A stretch of DNA of 64,000 nt from Batrachochytrium dendrobatidis JAM81 (Eukaryota > Chytridiomycota > Chytridiomycetes > Rhizophydiales). The position numbers and the translations under genes were made by a program. Every line of letters starts with the position of its first letter. Positions within the stretch are counted from its first letter, which is position 1. Of the stretch, positions 11,083-23,738 are shown piece after piece. The notes under the pieces are model-generated. The model saw nothing but the letters and a program-made list of their open reading frames with translations. It ran no database searches and was not told where the DNA came from. Where the stretch lies: the NCBI RefSeq assembly GCF_000203795.2, contig NW_006281115.1:147632-211631 (forward strand), read 5' to 3'.

Positions 11083-13962
11083 ATGCATTTTACTTGGTCA
11101 TTGGTATTCTCTGCAGTGGTAACTGTACCATTAATGGTGTCTGCCATTGTATTTCCACTTGAAAGGTAAACCTATTGTTTAAATACCTTGTTAGATTTGA
11201 TTTGTATTTGCGCTAATTATGCCGCTTTTTGATAACGTATGGATCCATTTAGCCCTGCAGCAGGATCTGTTACATCAGATTTGTCCAATCCAGACAATAT
11301 TGTGTTTGGCGGCGAAGAGTTTGCAACTGCAAATTCTTCACCTGTGCATAGTACCGAAACTACTGTTGCAAGCGTTTCATCATATACTAGCTTGAGTGCT
11401 ACTCCCCAATGGACTCCAGAATTGGTGATTCCTACCCCCAGCGAAGGTGATACGTCCACAACAGTCTTGGCTGCAGCCGTTCCTTCCAATTTAAACTTTG
11501 TGATTTCTGCTATCAACGACGTTCTGGGCCATTCCATGAAAAAAACGTAAGTTTTGAATTTTCTAAACGACTTGTTTTAAACATGCGAATCAATGTGCAT
11601 GGTTGTGTTGTACTAACTGTCACGTTTAATTGGGTATCTAATATATAGAATCATGGCTAAAACGTGTTGGGAAACCACCACTGCCACAACACCGCCATGT
11701 TCAGAACCCACTTTAAGTCCATGGGAGCCTGTTAAGCAACATACTAGCAATAACGATTATAGTAAACACGGAAAGTACTACAAGAACAAGGATAAATCTT
11801 CTTATCCCCATCATAAAAGGTATCCAGTAAAACATCATAAAACTGGAAAGTCAAAGTATTATCCACCTCATGCTCCAGTTGTGTGGAGACGATCTGTTTC
11901 TTGCACGACAACAACGGTTGCTCCTACCACTACCACGACTACGACAAGTTTCATTGAAATTGTCACAATCGCATCTGTTCCTGGACGTGTTATTGTCACT
12001 TCATCACCACCATGCTCTGAACCGCCTATTGAAACTCCAACAACAACAGTTGCTTATCCTCCTCCACCACCACCTACTACAACCACTACCACAACCACGA
12101 CAACAACGGTTGCTCCTACCACAACAACCACAACAACGGTTGCTCCTACCACGACTACGACAAGTTTCATTGAAATTGTCACAATCGCATCTGTTCCTGG
12201 ACGTGTTATTGTCACTTCATCACCACCATGCTCTGAACCGCCTATTGAAACTCCAACAACAACAGTTGCTTATCCTCCTCCACCACCACCTACTACAACC
12301 ACAACCACGACAACAACGGTTGCTCCTACCACGACTACTACGACAAGTTTCATTGAGATTGTCACAATCGCATCTGTTCCTGGACGTGTTATTGTCACTT
12401 CATCACCACCATGCTCTGAACCACCTGTTGAAACTCCAACAACGACAGTTGCTTATCCACCACCACCTACTACAACCACAACCACGACAACAACGGTTGC
12501 TCCTACCACAACAACCACAACAACGGTTGCTCCTACCACGACTACTACGACAAGTTTCATTGAAATTGTCACAATCGCATCTGTTCCTGGACGTGTTATT
12601 GTCACTTCATCACCACCATGCTCTGATCCACCTGTTGAAACTCCAACAACGACAGTTGCTTATCCACCACCACCTACTACAACCACAACCACGACAACAA
12701 CGGTTGCTCCTACCACAACAACCACAACAACGGTTGCTCCTACCACGACTACTACGACAAGTTTCATTGAAATTGTCACAATCGCATCTGTTCCTGGACG
12801 TGTTATTGTCACTTCATCACCACCATGCTCTGATCCACCTGTTGAAACTCCAACAACGACAGTTGCTTATCCTCCACCACCACCACCTACTACAACCACG
12901 ACAACTACCACAACGGTTGCACCTGTTACCACTACTAGTTTCATTGAAATAGTTACAATCGCATCTGTTCCTGAACGCGTCATTACTCCACCACCAGTCA
13001 CAACTGATGAACCACCATGCTCTGATCCACCTGTTGAAACTCCAACGACAGTTGCTTATCCTCCACCACCACCACCTACTACAACCACGACAACTACCAC
13101 AACGGTTGCACCTGTTACCACTACTAGTTTCATTGAAATAGTTACAATCGCATCTGTTCCTGAACGCGTCATTACTCCACCACCAGTCACAACTGATGAT
13201 GAACCACCATGCTCTGATCCACCTGTTGAAACTCCAACGACAACAGTTGAGCCTACCACAACTGATGATGAACCACCATGCTCTGAACCGCCTATTGAAA
13301 CTCCAACAACAACGGTCGAGCCTGCCACAACAACAAGTTTTATTGAAGTAATTACAACTGTATTACCAACCACAACTGATGAACCACCGCTAGAAACTGA
13401 AGTTTCCACAATTCCTCCAATAATTGTTGAAACGACTGCATCTTCAACTGAATGGCCCGTAGTGATGACCACAGCGGAAACTCCAACTCTCGAATTTCCA
13501 AGTGAACCGTTAACAACAGTGATTGCACAAGCATCAGTTTCCGACAGTCAAGTTGAAACAACTATTGCCTGGACACCAGTAGCTACTATACCTAAACCAG
13601 AATGGACTGACACTCCTATAGATACGTGCACACCTGATGCCACTAACGGATGGAGTTGTTCAAACTCTAACACATGGACCACGGCTGCAGCACCTAATCC
13701 CATAACTACAACAGTAGATCCTGTTACAACCCAAGCACCTTCTCCTACTAATGAAGATCCATCCCCAATAGTTGCATCTGTAATCGAAGTGATTACTGCA
13801 GAAAACCGCGCAGTGTCTAGTCCTGTATCGACTCCACAGTATACACCTCTATCGACCGCGTATCCTGGCGAAGGCATGATTCTTAGCAGTGGTTTGACCC
13901 TACTTCCTAGTTCAATGACTTTAATGTGTGTGTTAGTGTCGCTCATGGCATTCCTCATATAA
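11083..13962 (+). CDS. Secreted Thr/Pro-rich mucin-like repeat protein, probably GPI-anchored
   Basis: Three exons: 11083-11165, 11253-11546, 11649-13962 (896 aa, junctions E-S|PAAG and KT|IMAKT in phase). Exon 1 encodes a signal peptide (MHFTWSLVFSAVVTVPLMVSA). After a Ser/Thr segment comes a basic His/Lys/Tyr-rich stretch (SKHGKYYKNKDKSS to KTGKSKYYPP) ending at WRRS, a possible Kex2-like site. Next are seven tandem repeats of about 55-75 aa, each built from poly-Thr, VAP, FIEIVTIASVP, a Cys-Ser pair (PPCSEPP or PPCSDPP) and VAYPPPPP. A degenerate eighth repeat follows. The C-terminus ends in a hydrophobic tail (TLMCVLVSLMAFLI) after Ser-rich sequence, as in GPI-anchored wall proteins. It is likely heavily O-glycosylated at the cell surface. 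Role inferred from architecture only. Confidence 0.8.
11910..13345 (+). repeat. Intragenic tandem repeat array of the mucin-like gene
   Basis: Seven units of about 165-230 bp, recognisable by AGTTTCATTGAAAT(T/A)GT(C/T)ACAATC. Units 1-5 carry CCTGGACGTG (GRVIVTSS); units 6-7 are a second subtype with CCTGAACGCG (ERVITPPPVTTD). Units 4 and 5 are almost identical, indicating recent unequal exchange. Variation in the number of (ACA/ACC/ACT)n Thr codons adds length differences between units. Confidence 0.9.
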
Positions 13963-14528
13963 ACTATTTGATTTGTTGAACACCAATAGTTTCAAATAGT
14001 GTATAATTCACTTTAACAGTTGTATCTCAGCATACAAATGAATCAACACATTGCTTTCATTCTGCAACAATCCTAAAATATTTTACTGCTACGGCTAACA
14101 AGGAATAAAAATGAAAAGATAAAATAAATGAAAAATTATCAATAGCCATCATCATTAGTGTATACCATGTTTTGAAAAGTATTTGCATAGATTTTATTCC
14201 TACTTTTTTGATTGAGCTTGTTTCTGCGACAATGTCAGCAAACCCAATGTCATTTTGAAATTCGAAAGTCGCAGATTACAGTTGTGAGCTGCAAGTTTGC
14301 CTTGCCATTAAAAATAAAGATTTGAAAAGAAAATCAAGAAAGAAACAAATTCAAAAGTAAGCGAGCTTTACACAAGATGGTGATAACTTTTCATTGATTT
14401 CTCGATTCATATTCTCTGTTGGCTGTAATCTACAAGAGAGTACGCTGATTCAAGTAAGCTAAACCACGTGATTTTGAATTTACTTTTGGTTTGAAACAAG
14501 TCGAGTTTTGATCCGACACGCACTTGCT
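13963..14528. other. Intergenic region with a CACGTG site
   Basis: AT-rich, no gene seen. CACGTG at 14465-14470 lies 59 bp before the F-box gene start. Confidence 0.5.
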
Positions 14529-15944
14529 ATGCATATCTCCATTCTGCCAGTGGAGATCCTCCAGTCCATCTTTTTGTATGTACACAACAATCAGTCAGAC
14601 TCGTGTGTGTTTTCTATTGTTCATGAACAAGATCGAGGTAAAGGCCAGGGATCTGAGCATCATCCTGTTCAGCAGTACATAAATAAGCACCAGCAATCTT
14701 TCCTTGGCCAGTCAGGAGAGAACATTAAAGCATGTGCAAGAGTATGTCGCTCATGGCATGCAAGTGTACTCAGACTTTTATTTCAAGCTCCTAGGCTTTC
14801 TCAAAAGAATCTTTTGTATAGATTCATTGATACTCTTGCAAGTGCCCAATCAGCACGCATAAGATGGATTGAAAATGCATCCAAGCCTATGACATCCATT
14901 TCGACTTTATCTCAAAGTACTATCGAGTATCCTGGAAATGCTGTTCAGGAGCTGGATTTGTCGTTGCTTACAGGAAGCCAATCTGTGATTACGGATTTGC
15001 TGCTTGTTCGCTTGATATCATTGCTTCTGTGGAATCCCGGTACTCCTAAACTGCTACAGTCTACTTTAACTCCAACGCCGTCTACATCTACTAGTCGTTT
15101 GAAATCGCTTAAAATGATGGACTGCTTTATGGTTACTGCATCTGGTTTAAAATCTATATTTAAAATACTACCACCACTTTCTACATTTGAGCTTATTGGA
15201 GCCAGCCTGGATTCCCAAATTGCAGTTGCATCCCTTTTAAAACAAAATGCAGCCCAACTTGAGCGTATTGCTCTCCAATTTTTATTCCCCCATACAGTGG
15301 ATCTTCATTTGGATGGTCTAGCCATCCGTTTATGCGAATTTGAGCTATGCAAGCCTCGAATCCGTATGCGACACGAACATATAGAAAATCCCGATTTAAG
15401 CGAGTTTATTGAAACCGATGATTCGGATACATATACTGGTTCAACATCACTCAATTCCTTCCATTCAGCTATTCCCATAAAAAATCATGATACCATTTCT
15501 ATACCTCTGAGCTATCTTCAAAAACTTGTGTTAAGAAGCTGCAGCATATCCGACTCTTGCATCCAATCTATTTTCAAACAAAATGTACACACATTCATAT
15601 TGCGTCAAATCGACCTCACAGGATGTATATATCTAACAGACACGGCCATAAAGTCGATTGCTTTAGCATGTCCAATTTTATCACGACTTTCACTCGAGCG
15701 ATGTCTCAACATCACCAATGAATCGATTTTAACGATATCAAAAGCACCCATGACACAAACTTTGTCATTTCTGACTTTGGCTGCATGCAGATTCATCACG
15801 GTGGAGGGACTGAAGTTGCTTACTCATTGCTCTGCGTTGAGGTTTTTAGATTTATCAAAAATCATGACACCTTCATCCAAACAATTGCTGATGTTGGTAG
15901 GACCTAATGGTGGACTACAACATGTGAATACGTTTAAAATATAA
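14529..15944 (+). CDS. F-box / leucine-rich-repeat protein
   Basis: Single exon, 471 aa. The start is the first ATG (MHISILPVEILQSIFLYV); upstream in-frame codons include only TTG. The N-terminus is an F-box: ILPVEILQSIFLYVHNN, an unusually long insertion (about 40 aa, NNQSDSC to SGENIK), then CARVCRSWHASVLRLLFQAP. The C-terminal half has AMN1/FBXL-type leucine-rich repeats: LQKLVLRSCSISDSCI, IDLTGCIYLTDTAIKSIA, LSRLSLERCLNITNESIL, LSFLTLAACRFITVEGLKLL and LRFLDLS. F-box/LRR proteins are substrate receptors of SCF ubiquitin ligases, with the LRRs binding substrate. The particular substrate cannot be told. A CACGTG site lies 59 bp upstream. Confidence 0.85.
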   Translation: MHISILPVEILQSIFLYVHNNQSDSCVFSIVHEQDRGKGQGSEHHPVQQYINKHQQSFLGQSGENIKACARVCRSWHASVLRLLFQAPRLSQKNLLYRFIDTLASAQSARIRWIENASKPMTSISTLSQSTIEYPGNAVQELDLSLLTGSQSVITDLLLVRLISLLLWNPGTPKLLQSTLTPTPSTSTSRLKSLKMMDCFMVTASGLKSIFKILPPLSTFELIGASLDSQIAVASLLKQNAAQLERIALQFLFPHTVDLHLDGLAIRLCEFELCKPRIRMRHEHIENPDLSEFIETDDSDTYTGSTSLNSFHSAIPIKNHDTISIPLSYLQKLVLRSCSISDSCIQSIFKQNVHTFILRQIDLTGCIYLTDTAIKSIALACPILSRLSLERCLNITNESILTISKAPMTQTLSFLTLAACRFITVEGLKLLTHCSALRFLDLSKIMTPSSKQLLMLVGPNGGLQHVNTFKI

Positions 15945-16318
15945 ATAACCAATACTACGAATCATGATATTTTTGTAAACAGACATTTACATAGTATCTA
16001 GCTTAATCTGATTTAATTCAAAAAGTAAACTTTTGGAGTAAAATGGTTTTAACATCAAAGCAACTGTCATGATAACAATCATAAGAAAACGACACTCAAA
16101 TCACTCTTCAAGAGAAAAAAGATTAACAGAATTTTGTTAAAGTCTTGATAACAACAATCTGCTTTTTATACCAAAAATCACAAGTGCGAAACATGAAAAA
16201 TTCAACCCAAAAGTGAGTTTTACGCATACTTTTGAAAACACGTGATGTAAACTGGTAGCGAGAATTGCTGGCAATTTCTCATTTATCCATTTATTCTCAT
16301 TATTAGTTGGTAACTGAA
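15945..16318. other. Intergenic region with a CACGTG site
   Basis: About 370 bp, AT-rich. CACGTG at 16239-16244 lies 75 bp upstream of the ECM29 ATG. No gene is supported. Confidence 0.5.
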
Positions 16319-19300
16319 ATGGCAGATAGAGAAACGGGTAAGATGTGCTGTATCTTAGCATGAGTTTTATAATAGAGTTGCGCAAAAAGCGTCTAGAAAC
16401 ACTACATTATTTTATCTATTAGATTTACATACTATTTTTCCCCCCTGGCTCAACTGCAGGCCATAATCTCTTACCAAGTCTTTAATTTGATTTTGACTCT
16501 ATTTTATTATATACATGTGCAGAGCTGCTTGAAAATGTCGAACTGAGAATGGCTTTGGCTGACACTGACGCTAAATTTGAAAGAGTCATTCACAACTTTC
16601 TTGCCCCCGTGCTACTTAAACTAGATAGTCCTCATGATGTCGTCCGCCAAAAGGTAAAAGATTCCTTTATCTAGAACTCCACTTTCTATGTTGTAATGTT
16701 GCACGAACAAGAAATTCAATGATTGCTATTTACTGCTTGTTTGATTATACATGCGTAAATCTGTTCAGAAAGCATAGTTTTACATCTGGATCTTAAGCTT
16801 ATCGTTTGCATTATTATTCCCTTTCAATAAACGTTGTAATCAATGACTTTTAAATAGGTCATTTCCATGTGCAATCACGCCCATAAACGCTTAAAGTCGT
16901 CTATTTCTATTCAAGTTCCTGTAGAAACTCTACTCCAGTCATTTACCAAGCCGAGTGCAAGTGTGCTACAACGCAATCTTATCCTCAGTTTTATCGAAGC
17001 TGGCTATTCTCGACTGGATACTACTGTAAGCTTGAATAAATACAATCCTAGCTGCTGCTTGTGCCATGAATACCAATCATAAAACTGACCATGAATAAAA
17101 TCGCAACTAATGTGTAGGAATCTGTTCGGCTTTTGCCATTGGTTCTGTCTGGCATCTCGACTAGATCTTATGCTCAGCGTACGACTCTGCTTTCTATTGC
17201 TTTACCAGTAAGGCAATGCGTCAAGAATTGAAAAGCGGCATTTTGCCTCGACATTGACTAAATGTTCAATGTCAAATCTAGATTATTTCCAATTACAAAG
17301 AAAAAACTGGTCCTGGTGCTGCTCCCCAGATCAAAGATCCGTTTGACTTTAAAAGTAACCCAGAAGATCTCAAGTTTCTGTTAAACTGTTTTATGGATGT
17401 TATGCTGTATACTGTTCCGTCCTCTGGTCGCACCATGACAGCTAGAAATGCGGCTGAATAGTGCGTTTTTATCAATTGAAATGTATTGCAATTTGTTTTG
17501 GTCTAATCACACAATTGGCTTGTTTGAAATAAATAGTGCCAACACTCCTGTCTTGACTGCATTGGATGTTATTCCACCTGGATCTAGTAAAGACGCCGTT
17601 TTATTAATTACTAACAACCTTCAGGCTGCATGGAGCAAATCTAACTTGAATGTTCGTGATTTAAAGGCAAGACGTGTTTTGCTAATCAGTATTCTTATAA
17701 CTGCTGCCATGTATTGACACTGTAATTTCAATTGATTTAGATCAGTCTGGCTCGATTTGTCATGAATGTCAACTTTGTACCAGAAAAAATGTTTATTTTG
17801 GAAAAGTTTATCATTTATATAATATGTGCCGGTGATACCTTTTCCGAGGTTCAATCAATTGGCAATGATGGTCTTAAAAGATCTGAAAAACCAAACTTTG
17901 AAGATCCTGTGACTGTGTTTGTACTATATTCGCTGTACCTTGGAAGTAATCTGCCAGACTCCACTACTAATCGTGATGGCACCTCTGCCAAGTCTAAAAC
18001 AGGTATGCTAATAATAGGGTTTAAATCTTGCCAAATGCTTAAATTTTATTTTTTGATATTGTGTAGATTATATTCGCGGACCAGTTCCAACCAGCATCAA
18101 GCAGCTTGTAATTGAATTTTTACTGCGCTCTGCTCTAGCAACAAACTTTATTCAACTGGCTATGCAAGTGGCATTTGATGCTCTTTATGGTAACTCTCAT
18201 TTAATCATCTATTGATGCAATCAATTTAAACTTGATCCATCTGACACCATTTATTTTAGGGCAAAAAACCACTCATAAGCTGCGCTCTGGAGGAATGTCG
18301 TTTGTACAATGGATTGCTCGCATGGTGTGTCATTTGTAATATACATTGAATTTTTTTTGAATACTGCCAATGTTGTATTTACTCTTTAGTTTATCCTTTA
18401 AATCCTCAGTCAGATACTGCCAAGCTCGAGGTTGTTTCACCTGTTTTGCTCACTGGACTGCTTAAATTTATCGACGATTATACCGAAGAAAACGGAAATG
18501 ACAGTGAGAGTCTTCGTGGTTTTGCCTATGAGGCTGTTGGACTGTTGTCCAAGCGAGGTATGCATCAGTCTATTGATATAATCTGATTTTTGTAAAGCTT
18601 TTCTCGGCAGGGTTTTGATCAATTCATATTATGCATGTCTAGTGCCTGCGCCGTTTCAAAAGGACATTACCATTTTGTACAACTTTTTTACTGCAGTGTC
18701 AGCGGAACAGCGCAATGTCAGAGTTTCTGTTCTAGAAGCACTTTTCAATATGATTTCAGCATACAAAGAGGTTGCTAATGATCAGGTTTCTCGTAATGAG
18801 ATTGAGGCTATTTTGCTTGCTAATGTTGACAAGGCAGAACACCAGGCTCGATATGCGGCAGTAAAGTATGCCGTAAACTTATTTCCATTTTCCTCTCCAG
18901 TCGGACGTTATATTTGCATTTTAGCATCAGCAGATTCAAAACTAGAAGTGCGTGAAGAAGCCAAAAAAGGTCTTGGGTTTCCTGAAATTGGCCTTATTGG
19001 TGGAAACGAGGCTGAAGAAAGTACAATTCTTACAGAATGGAAAGCCAAGCTACCCAACATCAATACTACTGTTGCATACCTTTACAGCATGTCTAAACGT
19101 TTACGTACAGGTATAACTCTTGGCACTTTAGGTTCCAAATGGATTCTCAACATGCCCGTGGAAACGTATACCTATCAGCTGGAATTCTTGAGACGATTGA
19201 TTGTGCTGACGGCTGATCCTCGCGCACAGCTAAACAATTTTAACAAGGTTGAAGATCCTGTCAGTATTGTTAGTGCCCAAACCCGCGACAAGCTTACAGT

Positions 19301-22300
19301 CATGTTAAAACACATGTGGGATTCTGAGCATGCTGATGCCAATACAATGCAAGTGGATAAGCCAAAAAATCATATTTCAGGATTGCTCGGATATATTCAT
19401 TTCATTGATGAAGCACTTAAATCTCCTGGTGCCGGTATGTGTATTTTTTGTGTATTTGTTTGATTAAACCGAAATTGACTTGTTGGTTTATAGATGGAGT
19501 ACTGCAGCTTGTAGCTTCTACATATTTGCTTGAGTTAGTGTCTCTTGGACCACTTCCTTTGTGTATGTCATATAGTAACAAAATTGACTGGATCAAGGTA
19601 AAATGAGAGTTTCAAATATTGTTATGCAGCTGTGTTTATCCGTGGCTAATCTTCAATACGTTTTTATTTAGTCTTTTTTGTCAACAATCAAGTCAGAAAC
19701 ACGAATGAACATGGCTCACATTCTTGGTATTATTGCTACGGTGGAGCTTACGGATTCTGCAAGATTGCACTCGTTGAAACTATTGTTGACTGAGCTTTAT
19801 GAAACTGCCAAAGATACATCTAAACAAGTATGTTTTTGCATTACATATTTGATGGCTTCATGTTTACTTATTGGGTTGTCGATGATAGAAATCGGATATA
19901 CGCCATGGTGCCATTTTGGGGCTAGGATTTGTGATTGGCAGAATCATGTATAGATATCCCAAAAGTGACTCGATACTTTCTCAATCGCTGATATCGAGCT
20001 ACTTGGACGCAATTGTGGGAGGCCTTGGCCATGATCACTCATTCATTGTTATTGCTAGTTGTCAGGCGCTTGCTGAAGTGGGTCGATATGCACCACTTAA
20101 ATTTAGCAAAGAATCCACGTCAAGCATCAAATCAGTATTAACGCAATTGATTGAGCTGTCCAAGAATATGCGAGATGCAAAAGTTCAAGAAGCTGCTATT
20201 TTCGCCATTGGTCATATTGGTCTTGGATCACCCGAGATTGTCGACGATGCTATAGCATTTGTACTGACTCTTCCGTCAATTTTTTCAAAGCATGCTGAAA
20301 TGCACTTTAATATTGGTGATACAGTCTGTACCTTACTGTTTGGGTTTCAGGCTACCCATATGATCGAGTTTTTGGATATTCCTCAAATCACGTTTCCACC
20401 ACTTACTTCAAACACTCGAGACTCGGAGTCGGTTTCGACTCCTGATCCGACAAAAGCTGTTTCATTTGTAACAAAGATGCTAGAGTTGCTCCAGCCTGGT
20501 GGTGCTGCAGCTACTAGAAAGGCTGTATGTATATGGCTACTATGTGTCGTCAAATACTGTGGACATACTAGCCATATTTCTGAAAATGCGCTAGCCATTC
20601 ACTCTGCATTTTCAGGTCTTCTCGGCGATCGCGATGGTCAGTAGATAATTGCTGATTTTACATTGAGATGTGAATACTTTTAGACTGTTTCTAACATTGA
20701 ATCTTTATAGAATTCACGCAGGAAGTAGCGTCAAAAGGCATTGGCATCATTTACGATATTGGAAACCAAAAGGTCAAGGATGAGTTGGTTCGCTCTCTTG
20801 TTTCTACATTTACAGAGGGACGTCGTTTGGTTCCGCAGAGTGTTACAGGGGATACTCAGCTTTTTGACAACCAAACTCTGGGAACCACCCCAGATGGCAG
20901 CAACATTACGACTTACCAGTCTATTCTTTCTCTTGCTGCAGATATGAATCAACCCGATCTTGTGTATAAATTTATGTCGCTTGCATCGCATCATTCAATC
21001 TGGAACTCTCGTCGAGGCGCAAGCATGGGATTTGAATCCATTGCTGCACAGGCAGAGCGAGAATTGCAGCAGCATTTACCCAGTCTTGTTCCTCGGCTTT
21101 ATCGCTACCAATTCGATCCAAACCAAAAGGTAGCAGAAAGTATGAAAAATATTTGGAGAGCATTGGTCAAGAATCCCAAGAAAGCCATGGATACATACAT
21201 GGATCTTATCCTTGAAGATATTTTGAATAGTCTTGGTGATCGTATGTGGCGCACTCGTGAGGCCAGCTGTGCTGCATTGGCAGATTTCCTAAGTGGACGC
21301 CAAATGAGCGAGATGGAGCCTTACTTGCAACGGTTGTGGACTATGTGCTTTCGCGCTCTGGATGACATCAAGGAAACTGTGCGCAATGCTGCATTTTTGA
21401 CTTGCAAAACCCTGACTAAAATGACGGTCAGATACTGTGATCCGTCCAATGTTGCGGTCGAGCAGGGTCAAAAGATTATGGATATTATAGTTCCATTTTT
21501 GCTGACCAAGGGTCTTGGCTCAATGGCTGAAGAAGTTCGAAAGTTTTCTCTTACTACTGTGCTTCGTCTCTGCAAGAATGGTGGAGTATTATTGAAACCT
21601 CACATCACCGAGCTGGTTGGAACCTTGCTTGAATCGCTTAGCAGTCTTGAGCCTCAAGTCATGAACTATTTAACCTTTCATGCTGACAAGTACAATGTCA
21701 CTCAAGAACAGCTTGACACCTCTCGTCTTAGTGCTGCGCGCAATTCTCCAATGATGGATGCCATTGAGCAGTGTATTGGTCAAGTCGATGCAAAGGTGGT
21801 TGAAAGCTTGATTCCTCGACTTTGCACTATTATACGAAAAGGGATCGGGCTTCCCACCCGTGCTGGAACTGCCCGGTTTGTATATTTGCTTGTTCAGCGA
21901 TTGCCCTTGGACTTTAAACCCCATGCCGATGTTGTTCTAAAAGCTCTCTCTGGTACTATTCAAGATCGCTCACCTGTTGTACGCAAAACGTTTGCTGTCG
22001 CCATTGGACATACCTGCAAACTGGCCAGTGATTCGGCTGTTGCGCGTATTATCACTTATTTGAAAAAAGGATATCTTGAAAGTGAGGATGCAACAGACCC
22101 AGAGGCCAAATCAATTGCGGGAGTAGTTTTTTTGGAAATGTCACGCACTGCTGGCGATAAGTTAAAATCGTTTCACAGTGATGTTCTTCCTCTGGCTTAT
22201 ATTGGGGCACGCGATGGACACGATGGTATCCATCAAGTTTGGGAAAATGTATGGGAAGAAAATACGGCAGGCGCTTCAGGTGCAGCAAAGCTTTGGGTCA

Positions 22301-23450
22301 AGGAAATTCTTGATTTGTGTCAAACTCTTTTGAAAGAGTCGCCATCTTGGCCAGTGAAGCGACAGGTGGGTAAATCTATAGCAGATCTATCCAAAACACT
22401 TGGTGAAGGATTTGAACCTTATATGGCACAAACCGTTCCTTTTTTGCTGGAGAATCTTGCTGGTCGTACGTGGGATGGCAAAGAAGCTTTATTGGAAGGA
22501 CTTGCCAATGTTGCTGTCGCAGGAAAAGGTTGGTTAAAAACCGACACGGTAGGTAAAGCTCTTGTTTCAGAGTTGGAGACTGTGTTTGTTCGTGAAGCAA
22601 AGAAAAACAGCCAAAAATATCGCCGTTTAGCAATCGAATATCTGGGCACGGTTTTCGATGCATTGGATATTGGCAATTTTGACGATTTAATTGACTACTT
22701 GATTGATGTTGCTACCGAGAGCAATAAAAACGATATGGATGTGGATGACGATCGCGAGAAACCACTTGCCTTGGTTATTCAAGCCAATGCATTTACTGCT
22801 ATTGGACAGTGCTTTCCTCGTACTCGTTCCAGTCAAGGTACGATTGATCTGTATATGTGTGGTAATGCTAATGAAACAACAACACCAACATGTATATATG
22901 ATTGTAGTTGCACATACCAAACAGATTGTGGAGCTGCTAGCCAAGAGTTTAGAAGGAAATGTCTGGAATATTCGAATGGCGGCTCTTGGATCTCTTTCCA
23001 AAGTGTTTGAAAAATTACTGATTGATCCGATTCCCATTGACCTTGCCACCACACATGTCGTGATGAATGGTCTTTTTGTTTCACTTGACGACAGCAAGGT
23101 GTGATGTGATTATATTTGGGCAGCTTTATTAGTACTGATTCTGAAGATTTGATACTGACTACTATGGGGTTTTGGATTCAACTTAGTATACTGCCATTCG
23201 CATTAAATCGTCGACTGTGATGCTTGAAGTGATTCAAAAGCTTAATGGTAATGTTTATTCTTTTTTGCTCAAGATTTTGCCAATACAACTGACATTTGAA
23301 ATTATGTATGTAGTTCAACTTCCTTTACCAGCAGAACTCAAGGATAGCATTGTATCCAAACTGGAAACGATTATCCCCAAAGAAACCGCTGCAGCAGTGG
23401 AATTCACTCTCAAAGAAATCAGAGGGGTTGTGAGTGGTATGCCTATTTAA
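16319..23450 (+). CDS. ECM29: Proteasome adaptor/scaffold ECM29
   Basis: Very large HEAT-repeat protein that tethers the 19S regulatory particle to the 20S core and acts in proteasome quality control. The first exon is tiny (16319-16337, MADRET). It splices to 16523-16653, which encodes ELLENVELRMALADTDAKFE, the diagnostic N-terminal ECM29 block. Further exons cover VISMCNHAHKRLKSSISIQV, the FLSTIKSETRMNMAHILGI region and the long exon around 20711-22838. The long exon contains LGDRMWRTREASCAALADFL and KSIAGVVFLEMSRTAGDKL. The last exon is 23314-23450, ending VVSGMPI-TAA. There are more than 15 short introns, so the coding sequence is broken into many frames. Gene length and co-linear order of conserved blocks fit a full-length ~1,800-aa ECM29. 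Not every junction was checked. Confidence 0.92.
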
Positions 23451-23738
23451 CCAAGGCATTATGTGGTTTTAATAAAGCAGTACGCAGCTACCAAACTCGG
23501 ATATACTCATTTAATGAAATTTAATGAAATTTATTTCAGTTAAAACTTGGTTGCATTGTCGATAAAAAGTAAAAATAAAACTCTTGGTTAACAGACACTA
23601 ATTTTGTTTCCATAACGACCATGTTACAAAGATGGTGATTAGTGTATTGATCAAGACGAATACACGCTGACTGAATGTTGGCCCTCGGTAACTTTCATTC
23701 AACTGTTGAATTTTACCCATTTACTTTATTTCACAAAC

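Noticed and set aside
11870..12952. 360-codon Leu/His/Gln-rich ORF
   Set aside because: It is an alternate frame through the Thr/Pro repeats of the mucin-like gene; the repeat keeps all frames open.
13056..13958. Minus-strand Val/Ser/Gly-rich ORFs opposite the mucin repeats
   Set aside because: Antisense shadows of the repeat array; the plus strand has signal peptide, introns and GPI-like tail.
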